Shown here: one piece after another, positions 57,634 through 64,000 of the stretch
Position numbering within the stretch: the stretch's first letter is position 1
Layout: the number at the start of each line of letters is the position of its first letter
Source: Halobacillus naozhouensis
GTDB lineage: Bacteria > Bacillota > Bacilli > Bacillales > Halobacillaceae
DNA length: 64,000 nt
Assembly: GCF_029714185.1 (NCBI RefSeq)
Contig: NZ_CP121671.1
Coordinates: 1,302,001-1,366,000 of the forward strand
Direction of reading: 5' to 3'
Translations under genes and position numbers: made by a program
Notes under the pieces: model-generated
Told to the model about the DNA's origin: nothing
Database searches by the model: none
What the model saw: only the letters and a program-made list of their open reading frames with translations

Positions 57634-58215
57634 TTGAAAGAAAGTAATGCTTTTCGAATAGTTAAGACTTTCCTACTCTCTGGAATATTAGTGTTGATGG
57701 TCGGCTGCTCTTCTTCTGATACTTTAAAAACTGAACCTCAAGATGAAAATATTACCACCATAAAGACCGTTTTAGAACATCAATTTACGGCTCCAGATCC
57801 AGAATTAATTGAACTATTAGAAGATCCCAATAACCAAACCATCATTGGAAAAGAAGGGGATAAAGGGGCTTCGGAAACAAAACCAACTGAATTAGATTTA
57901 TATTTAGAGGAAACTTATAAGTCTTATTTTACTAGAGATATGTATAATAAATTTATTGGCACCTATGCGTTAGGCTATCATACAGTCTCATACAATAATG
58001 GCTATCAATTAGAAGTGAAAAATATTGAAATTAAACAAAATGATACAACAAATAATGCTTACGGTTTCACTGTGGATGTTCAATACCAAAAAGAAAATAA
58101 CCCGAAAATGACCTCCGAAGTAACTGGTAGGGCGCACATTTATGAAGAAGGGAAAATATCTAACATAGTTCTTTCTGATGATGACGGCTTATTAAAAGCA
58201 CTAAAAGCTAAATAG
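57634..58215 (+). CDS. lipoprotein of unknown function
   Basis: A 193-residue lipoprotein: signal peptide with the lipobox LMVGC (Cys about 25), then a Ser/Thr/Glu linker and a mature domain rich in beta strands (YHTVSYNNGYQLEVKNIEIK; YGFTVDVQYQKENN; VTGRAHIYEEGKISNIVLSD). The acidic character fits a secreted domain of a halophile. TTG start with AGGAGGGG at 9 bases. It stands alone. It might be distantly related to Bacillus YkyA/YhfM-type lipoproteins but nothing is recognised with confidence. Confidence 0.7.
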   Translation: MKESNAFRIVKTFLLSGILVLMVGCSSSDTLKTEPQDENITTIKTVLEHQFTAPDPELIELLEDPNNQTIIGKEGDKGASETKPTELDLYLEETYKSYFTRDMYNKFIGTYALGYHTVSYNNGYQLEVKNIEIKQNDTTNNAYGFTVDVQYQKENNPKMTSEVTGRAHIYEEGKISNIVLSDDDGLLKALKAK

Positions 58216-58396
58216 AAGTTAATCTTCTGTATTCAGGTGCTTATCAGCAATAAGATAAGGCTCATTTTTCCTATGAAAACAATTTGTTGAATAACCGATT
58301 TCCTAAATTCAGGAAATTAGAGGTGATGGTTAATAGGTTTTAATTATAACAATGGGTGAGTAGGGCCATTTTGTGGAGTAGTGAATTGATTTATAG

Positions 58397-58886
58397 TTGA
58401 ATCAATTTCATAATTTAAGCTCCTTGTGCCCCAAGAGATTCAAAACGAAGACTCGATTCCGATACTTTAGTTTGTATAAGGGGCTCCGGGGAAACGGTTC
58501 GCTTTCCGTGGCCCCACAGGACGTGGGGGCGTTCGGCGTTGAAACAGGACGTTTCGGTTTTAGCCGAACATCCTCTAAACGCTGAGTCTTCTCAGGCTTC
58601 GTCCTTCCGGGGTCTCATCTATCCCGCGTATCCCACAGGAATCTCACCGTTTTCCTCCACCCCTTTACCATTGGATTTAATTTGGATCAATCGACAACCG
58701 ATTCATGTTGGATGGCGGGAAGAAGCTCCAATAAATAGGACAGAGCTATATCCAGCAGGTTCCGTGACGTTCTTTATACACCGAAACTCTGCTGGATAAG
58801 AACCCATTTTGAACCTTTTCGAAAAAGAGCCTTATATTCTACTAGTCTTTGGCGTTTTAAAAAGAGCAATTATGAAATTAATTCAA
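58397..58886 (+). mobile_element. transposase-less inverted-repeat element, copy B
   Basis: A 490-bp element in opposite orientation to copy A. Its ends TTGAATCAATTTCATAATTT and (on minus) TTGAATTAATTTCATAATTG are the same terminal repeats. The interior differs from copy A and includes the TCC-loop hairpins (58511-58555) and a GC-richer stretch with out-of-frame remnants. No transposase remains beyond the possible first 14 codons. It ends 37 bp before the next gene, whose promoter may lie inside it. Confidence 0.65.
58511..58555 (-). repeat. two TCC-loop hairpins inside element B
   Basis: On minus they read GAAACGTCCTGTTTC (58541-58555) and, 28 bp on, CCCCACGTCCTGTGGGG (58512-58528), joined by AACGCCGAACGC. 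Loop, linker and 28-bp spacing match the first two units of the 36.0-kb array. Confidence 0.65.
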
Positions 58887-58923
58887 TTAAAAAATCTTAG
58901 AAAAAATAAAACAGGAGAGTATT

Positions 58924-60756
58924 ATGCCAGATTGGAGTTATCACCCGTTATTCAAGCCCTGGTTAACTAAACTGCCGCCAGGAATTTCAAGAGAATTTAT
59001 ATACAGAAGTATGGGCTGTATTTCATCGATCCGAGGAGGCCGTTCATTTATTGAACTGCTCGGTCATTTGGATCCCCCAACCGAGTTAAATTCCACTGTT
59101 GATGGAGTGCCTTATGCAAGTTCAATCGGTGTAAGCGCTCGGCTTGATCCAAAAGGAACAGGGGCAAAAAGTTTTTCGTCATTAGGAATTAATGTCATTG
59201 AGGCAGGCCCTGTTTCTCTTACTAGCAGCTCTGCAAAAGAGTCTATAATGAACAAAGATCGTGAGGAAATCTGGTTTCCTTTTCCCGAGCCTACAAAGAC
59301 AGTTGAGGAGTGTAGAAATCAGATTAAACGCTTTAGCGGACCTGTCATTGTTACCATAGATGAGCAGATGACAGGTGAAGAAGCACATATCATCATTAAT
59401 AAACTAAGTGACGAGGCGGATTCGTTCTCGATCAGTCTAGAACAAGCTTTCGAGTTAAGAACAGCTGCCATCGATAAAAATCTATACATACATCAGATTG
59501 CGGATTGTCTGAAAGCTGACCAACTTTCTTCTTTGATGAGCTCAAACCAGTTCAATGGGGTAATGATAGAACCTACTAAGGTATGGGATGAGGAATATTT
59601 TACGGAAAGTAGGGATGCTGCCAAGTCGCTCGTCAAGGCGGTCCGTATGATTCAGGAGAAAGTATCCCAAACATGCACGGTGATCACCAAGGGGGGAATA
59701 AGGGAACCGATTGAGGCGCATGAGCTCCATCAGTTGGGAGTCTCTCTTCTATTACTAGAGGAAGGGTATGTTTTCACGGGACCAGGTTTGCCGAAGCGAA
59801 TCAATGAACTGTGGTTATCTGATGGATTTACAGAACGGGATGATTCAGGGGCTCGCTGGGGATTGCTGTTTGGATTAGCGATTTTATTCGCTGGCATTAT
59901 TGCCTTAGTGTTCAGTATGACGCGGGTTATTTTACCGTATGATGAAGCTTTTATTGGGATGAGCCGAGATCAGATTGCGGTGTTTAACCCTAGAATTCTA
60001 GCTTTCATGGCGCATGATCGAATGGCCCTGGCAGGAACGATGATCAGCGGAGGAATTCTTTATATCCAGTTGGCCCGACATGGATTGGTCTATAGGATGC
60101 GATGGGCAAACCGTGCCTTTCATGTTGCAGCTATTTTAGGTTTCCTGGGGATTTTTGCTTTTATTGGCTATGGATATTTTGATTGGCTCCATGGTGTATT
60201 TTGGCTGCTGCTTCTTCCAATTTATATAAAATGTTTTCGACTTACAAAGCGTTCCTATGCCCACCCTGGCTCAATCAACCGTTCCAATCACTCGGCATGG
60301 CAAAAAGCGAATTGGGGTCAGTTGTTATTTGTGCTCCTAGGTTCTCTTATTGCAATAGGCGGGGTGGTGATTATGTTCATTGGGATGACTCATGTATTCG
60401 TACCAACGGATATCACCTTTTTGTGTGTAACACCTGACATGCTGCAATCACTCAATGAACGTCTGATACCTGTTATTGCGCATGACCGTGCGGGCTTTGG
60501 TGGAGCGTTAGTCAGTGTAGGAGTTTTAGTGCTTCTTTTATCACTATGGGGATTTCGAGAGGGAGAGAGCTGGGTATGGAATACGCTGGCAGTAGGCGCA
60601 CCGCCGGCATTTGTCGCAGGTCTCGCGACTCATTTTGTAATTGGGTATACCTCTTTCTATCATCTACTTCCAGCCTACTTACTGGTTGTCATTTATGTTC
60701 TAGGATTAGTGTTATCCTACCCTTATTTAAAAAGAAGGCAGTCGGTCAATTTGTAA
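58924..60756 (+). CDS. DHODH-like barrel fused to a duplicated AHDR membrane module
   Basis: A 610-residue protein in two parts. Residues 1-300 resemble the dihydroorotate dehydrogenase TIM barrel: a membrane-docking-like start (FIYRSMGCISSIRGG), GVSARLDPKGTGAKSFSSLG at the FMN phosphate side, and GGIREPIEAHELHQLG with FTGPGLPKRINE at the C-terminal phosphate loop. The N-x-S-S-P-N catalytic segment is replaced (SFSISLEQAFELR). Residues 312-604 are about eight helices built from two repeats: 331-388 and 487-544 align over 58 positions without gaps, about 19 identical, both with AHDR and a preceding W-G-x-L-x-F helix. AGGAG precedes the ATG. Function unknown. Confidence 0.75.
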   Translation: MPDWSYHPLFKPWLTKLPPGISREFIYRSMGCISSIRGGRSFIELLGHLDPPTELNSTVDGVPYASSIGVSARLDPKGTGAKSFSSLGINVIEAGPVSLTSSSAKESIMNKDREEIWFPFPEPTKTVEECRNQIKRFSGPVIVTIDEQMTGEEAHIIINKLSDEADSFSISLEQAFELRTAAIDKNLYIHQIADCLKADQLSSLMSSNQFNGVMIEPTKVWDEEYFTESRDAAKSLVKAVRMIQEKVSQTCTVITKGGIREPIEAHELHQLGVSLLLLEEGYVFTGPGLPKRINELWLSDGFTERDDSGARWGLLFGLAILFAGIIALVFSMTRVILPYDEAFIGMSRDQIAVFNPRILAFMAHDRMALAGTMISGGILYIQLARHGLVYRMRWANRAFHVAAILGFLGIFAFIGYGYFDWLHGVFWLLLLPIYIKCFRLTKRSYAHPGSINRSNHSAWQKANWGQLLFVLLGSLIAIGGVVIMFIGMTHVFVPTDITFLCVTPDMLQSLNERLIPVIAHDRAGFGGALVSVGVLVLLLSLWGFREGESWVWNTLAVGAPPAFVAGLATHFVIGYTSFYHLLPAYLLVVIYVLGLVLSYPYLKRRQSVNL

Positions 60757-60800
60757 AATAGTCATTACAGTATGGCAGAAAACGAGGGGGCGGTTTAATT

Positions 60801-61850
60801 ATGAAAACAGAGATAGATAAAATGATGAAATCCCTATCAGGGGAAGAAGTCCATTCCTTGCTGAAACAAGTATTACTACGAATAGACATCTTCGAAACGA
60901 CTGGCTACCCAGAAAAGCAATTGATTACAGATTTACTGGATTTAAAGAAAAGGATTTCAAAGATACACGGGCTTCGGGCAAATCCACGAAAAGAATATGA
61001 GAAGCAAACGGTTAGGAAAGTTCATATTACTTTCGATGAATCCAGTGGAGGGGCATTGAGATTTGCTCTTAGAAACAATTTGAAAGCAGATGGAGAGAAA
61101 GTTATAGCTTTTCCAGATAAATTTTCAAGGGGCCCCGTTTGGAAATTACATACTAAAGAAGGGCTGAACTATCGAAAAGACTGGCTATATTATCATATTA
61201 ACCTGGATGATAAATATTTCGATGAATACGAGGAGAAATTTAACAAGATTCGTGAACAAATAGAAGCCATTCCCACACACATTCCCATTACAATTTGGTT
61301 TGGTGATAATGCCCACGAACAGACAGGTTTACTTTTTGCCCTTTACTTGTTGCAGCAAGCGCCTAATCCCACATTTCTCATCAATGCTACGAGTGAGTAT
61401 CATAGAACTTTTCCGGGAAAGTGCATAGCTGGCTATCCGTTAAGTACGAGTGAAATCTCTTCAGACAAGCTAGCCGCAATTTATCAAAGGACTACAACTG
61501 AAGAGGTTGATTCTGTAAAGCGAACAGATCTAGGGAACGAATGGAATAGTCTATCTTCAAGTAGGAAGAAACTGAGGATCTGGCAAAATGGTCAAATTGA
61601 TGCCGTGCCAGAAGACCTCCTAGATGATTTTATCATCGAATCACTGCGAAACATTCATAAAGAGCGGGGAAACGGTGATTTTGTTAAATCAGCCCGATTA
61701 ATTGGAGAAGTGATTGGTCACTCTACACATGTGGTAGGAGATGGTTTTATAGAATACAGGGTTAGACAACTCATTATAAACGGAATCTTAGATTTAAAAA
61801 GTGTTCCAAAAGCTATGAGGTGTTATGAGGTTAAGCTTCGTTCTTCCTGA
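60801..61850 (+). CDS. DUF1835/DUF3658 protein
   Basis: A 349-residue soluble protein. The core VHITFDESSGGALRFALRNN (residues about 73-92), then VIAFPDKFSRGPVWKL and ITIWFGDNAHEQTGLLFALYLL (about 171-192), is the DUF1835 pattern; WNSLSSSRKKLRIWQNGQI and the following helices form DUF3658, ending YRVRQLIINGILDLKSVP. Biochemical function unknown. GAGGGGG precedes the ATG; the preceding gene ends 44 bp upstream, so cotranscription is possible. Confidence 0.87.
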   Translation: MKTEIDKMMKSLSGEEVHSLLKQVLLRIDIFETTGYPEKQLITDLLDLKKRISKIHGLRANPRKEYEKQTVRKVHITFDESSGGALRFALRNNLKADGEKVIAFPDKFSRGPVWKLHTKEGLNYRKDWLYYHINLDDKYFDEYEEKFNKIREQIEAIPTHIPITIWFGDNAHEQTGLLFALYLLQQAPNPTFLINATSEYHRTFPGKCIAGYPLSTSEISSDKLAAIYQRTTTEEVDSVKRTDLGNEWNSLSSSRKKLRIWQNGQIDAVPEDLLDDFIIESLRNIHKERGNGDFVKSARLIGEVIGHSTHVVGDGFIEYRVRQLIINGILDLKSVPKAMRCYEVKLRSS

Positions 61851-61912
61851 GTGAACTTGATTTAAGGAGAGGAGCGTTAGGTAAATTTAACTTAAAAAGG
61901 GGAGAGGAAACA

Positions 61913-62584
61913 ATGTCGCAATCACTAATCTTTGATATGGACGGAACGTTATTTCAAACCAACAAAATTTTAGAGTTGTCACTGGTGGGTACCTTTGACT
62001 ATTTAAGATTACTCGGTGAATGGGATAAAAAAACACCTACTGAAGAATATCGTGAAATGATGGGTGTACCATTGCCTGAAGTGTGGGAAACACTATTACC
62101 TCATCATTCAAACGAAATTCGCGATAAAGCTAATAATTTATTCCAGGAAAAATTGATTAACAATATTTTTAAAGGAAACGGTGCTCTGTTTCCGCATGTT
62201 GAAGAGATATTTAGTTACTTAAAAGAGCTTGACTACAAAATATACATAGCCAGTAATGGTCAACCAGCCTATTTACATGCAATTGTTGATTATTATCGCT
62301 TGAATAATTGGGTGACTGAAACCTTTAGTATTGGTCAAATCCAATCGCTGAATAAAACGGATTTAATTGCATCGATCATTAAAAAATATAGGATTAAAAA
62401 AGGAGCAGTCGTTGGGGATCGTATATCTGATATCAAGGCAGCTCAGGAAAATGGTTTAGTGGCAGTAGGCTGTAAATTTGATTTTGCAAAAGAAGAAGAA
62501 CTCGCGCAGGCTGACCTAGTTATTGAGGAGCTAAATGAGATTAAAGTGATTCTAAGCAGGTTAAAGGAACTAGTTGATGCCTGA
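61913..62584 (+). CDS. HAD-family hydrolase
   Basis: A 223-residue HAD phosphatase with a helical cap. Motif I is FDMDGTLFQ (nucleophile Asp7), motif II is YIASNGQP (about 110-117), motif III Lys is in NKTDLIASI, and motif IV is VGDRISDIKAAQENG (about 163-177). It resembles phosphoglycolate phosphatase/beta-phosphoglucomutase-type members; the substrate is unknown. GGGGAGAGG precedes the ATG. A terminator follows. Confidence 0.9.
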   Translation: MSQSLIFDMDGTLFQTNKILELSLVGTFDYLRLLGEWDKKTPTEEYREMMGVPLPEVWETLLPHHSNEIRDKANNLFQEKLINNIFKGNGALFPHVEEIFSYLKELDYKIYIASNGQPAYLHAIVDYYRLNNWVTETFSIGQIQSLNKTDLIASIIKKYRIKKGAVVGDRISDIKAAQENGLVAVGCKFDFAKEEELAQADLVIEELNEIKVILSRLKELVDA

Positions 62585-62641
62585 ATGGTATATTAATCTT
62601 TGATTGAACGACAATTGGTATGATGGAGCCAGAGATAGAAA

Positions 62642-62680
62642 AAGGTTGTTCTGAAATGAATCAGAACAACCTTATTTTTA
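62642..62680. terminator. bidirectional terminator, HAD / BCCT genes
   Basis: AAGGTTGTTCTGA (62642-62654) / TCAGAACAACCTT (62661-62673) with ATTTTTA on the plus side and an A-run on the other. Confidence 0.85.
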
Positions 62681-62682
62681 CT

Positions 62683-64000
62683 TCATGAAGTTTTCTTCTC
62701 TTCTACAAGATTTTTGTCTTTCCGCTTTACAGGGGCTACTTCTTGCTTTGCAGCCCGGAAGAAGGAGTACCCCATTAAAAGGACGATAATCGAGAATGGT
62801 AAGGCTGCAATGATAAGCACATTTTGCAAGCCCTGGGTACCGCCAAAGTAAACAATAATAGCGGCCATCGCTGATAAAGCAAGTCCCCATAGGATCTTTA
62901 CGGGTCCTGCTGGATTCAAGGAACCTGATGTGGACAGCATTCCTAGCACAAATGTTGCCGAGTCAGCAGATGTAATAAAGAATATCGCAATGACGAAAAT
63001 GGTCACAAACGACATCAGTGTTCCGAGTGGGTAATGTTGTAGGGTAGCAAATGTAGCAGTCTCCATCGGAAATTGAGAGATAGCTTCGATTCCTTGCTGT
63101 TGAAGATTTAACGCTGAAACTCCAAATACGGCGAAAAAGATGAAGCAGACGATGGCTGGAACAAACAGCACACCGAGCATAAATTCTTTAATGGTACGTC
63201 CTCTGGAAATGCGGGCAATGAAAATCCCCACAAATGGTGACCAGGAAATCCACCAGGCCCAATAGAAAATGGTCCAGCTGTTAATCCATGAGCGGCCTTC
63301 TTCGTTCAGTGGAGCAATTCGGAAGCTCATGTCGAAGAAATTTGAAAGGTAGCCCCCAATTGAACTTGTAAACATATTGAGAATATATAAAGTAGGTCCA
63401 ACGATCAAGAGGAGAAGCATTAGCAGAAATCCGAGAACCATATTGATGTTACTCAAGTGTTTGATCCCTTTGCTGACGCCTGACCAGGCTGAATAGATAA
63501 ATAGAATTGTAGAAACGACCAGAATGATCAATTGTACGCTGTAATTACTCGGTACATTGAATAGAAAGGCTAGTCCTTCGTTGATTTGGGCCGTACCAAA
63601 CCCTAGCGTTGCTGCCACTCCGACGACGGTTGCAACGACAGCTAATGTGTCGATGACGATTCCCGTCTTCCCTGACATTTTTGCTTCACCGAATACGGGG
63701 ATAAGGGTAGCACTAATTAATCCAGGATACCCTTTGTGGAATTTAAAATAAGCGAGTACTAAAGCGACTAGAGCATATACTGCCCATGCATGAATCCCCC
63801 AGTGGAAAAAAGAAAACTGCAGAGCTTCTTTAATGGCGTCCTTACTTCCTTCTTCTGAAACAGGACTGCTTTTGAAAGCGTGTGAGATTGGTTCTGCTGT
63901 TGTCCAGAAAACGAGTCCCATTCCCATGCCCGCACTGAATAACATGGCAAACCAGGTTGGCAGGCTGAACTCGGGCTTGTCATCTTTTTTACCTAGCTTG
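62683..64000 (-). CDS. BCCT-family betaine/choline transporter (partial, 5' end outside)
   Basis: The frame runs through the right edge (codons continue to about 63999: KLGKKDDKPEFSLPTWFAML), so the first 60-80 residues are missing. At least 438 residues with about ten helices. BCCT signatures: SAGMGMGLVFWTTAEPISH (glycine-rich helix), HWGIHAWAVYALVAL, and the betaine-cage/EM signature FYWAWWISWSPFVGIFIARISRGRTIKEF. The C-terminal tail is basic (KRKDKNLVEEKK). It probably imports glycine betaine or choline with Na+ (OpuD/BetL type), a second osmoprotectant system besides OpuA. Confidence 0.93.
   Translation of the reverse strand, partial: KLGKKDDKPEFSLPTWFAMLFSAGMGMGLVFWTTAEPISHAFKSSPVSEEGSKDAIKEALQFSFFHWGIHAWAVYALVALVLAYFKFHKGYPGLISATLIPVFGEAKMSGKTGIVIDTLAVVATVVGVAATLGFGTAQINEGLAFLFNVPSNYSVQLIILVVSTILFIYSAWSGVSKGIKHLSNINMVLGFLLMLLLLIVGPTLYILNMFTSSIGGYLSNFFDMSFRIAPLNEEGRSWINSWTIFYWAWWISWSPFVGIFIARISRGRTIKEFMLGVLFVPAIVCFIFFAVFGVSALNLQQQGIEAISQFPMETATFATLQHYPLGTLMSFVTIFVIAIFFITSADSATFVLGMLSTSGSLNPAGPVKILWGLALSAMAAIIVYFGGTQGLQNVLIIAALPFSIIVLLMGYSFFRAAKQEVAPVKRKDKNLVEEKKTS

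Noticed and set aside
58397..58799. Two overlapping frames of 62 and 86 codons in element B.
   Set aside because: Apart from the first 14 codons shared with element A they show repeat-derived sequence and no protein family; treated as part of the mobile-like element.

Overview
The window looks like chromosomal DNA of a moderately halophilic member of the Bacillaceae, of the Halobacillus/Virgibacillus/Pontibacillus kind. The gene content and order follow the Bacillus subtilis yha-yhf-yhj region (yhaO-yhaN, yhaM, yhaL, prsA, yhaI, yhaH, trpP, hit, ecsABC, yhaA, hmoB, pbpF, hemEHY, yhfH, yhfI, lplJ, lcfB, comK, yhjD-like, a sipV-like signal peptidase, addBA, hlpB). The salt-stress flavour comes from a complete OpuA glycine-betaine ABC transporter with its own GbsR-type regulator, a second GbsR-type regulator, and a BCCT betaine/choline carrier running off the right edge. 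Ribosome-binding sites are strong AGGAGG types and GTG/TTG starts are common. No rRNA, tRNA, CRISPR or prophage was seen.

Layout. 1-5.0 kb: small accessory genes (VOC protein, methyltransferase, a two-gene small membrane-protein unit, SnoaL-like protein, PadR regulator with membrane partner, uppP). 5.0-7.5 kb: a transposase-less inverted-repeat element, a T-box leader in front of an MFS transporter, and a decayed GNAT gene. 7.5-31 kb: core block with DNA repair (yhaO/yhaN under a likely LexA box, yhaM), protein export and folding (prsA, ecsABC), the opuA operon inserted between yhaI and yhaH, trpP with a TRAP-binding leader, hit, yhaA, a ferritin-like protein, and a BdbC/thioredoxin thiol pair. 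28-38 kb: heme turnover and synthesis (hmoB, hemEHY), pbpF, a LacI regulator, yhfH/yhfI and lplJ. 38-51 kb: lcfB behind a FadR-type palindrome, comK, TVP38, signal peptidase, addB-addA-hlpB. 51-64 kb: accessory again, with a holin-like small toxin, secreted type I pullulanase, a LytTR/DUF3021 module, a second copy of the inverted-repeat element, a DHODH-like barrel fused to a duplicated membrane module, DUF1835, HAD and BCCT genes.

Most unusual items: (1) the 610-residue protein at 58924-60756, a dihydroorotate-dehydrogenase-like barrel that appears to lack its catalytic segment, fused to a membrane domain made of two tandem copies of a unit carrying an invariant AHDR motif; (2) three separate intergenic arrays with an exact or near-exact 21-bp period; (3) a hairpin repeat family with a conserved TCC loop and covarying stems, shared between 36.0-36.2 kb and the element at 58.4-58.9 kb; (4) a T-box leader, apparently read by tRNA-Gln, controlling an MFS transporter; (5) a Shine-Dalgarno sequence locked in a hairpin with the stop codon of the preceding gene at 2.15 kb. 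All calls are from reading the sequence and from knowledge of the families; no database search was run.
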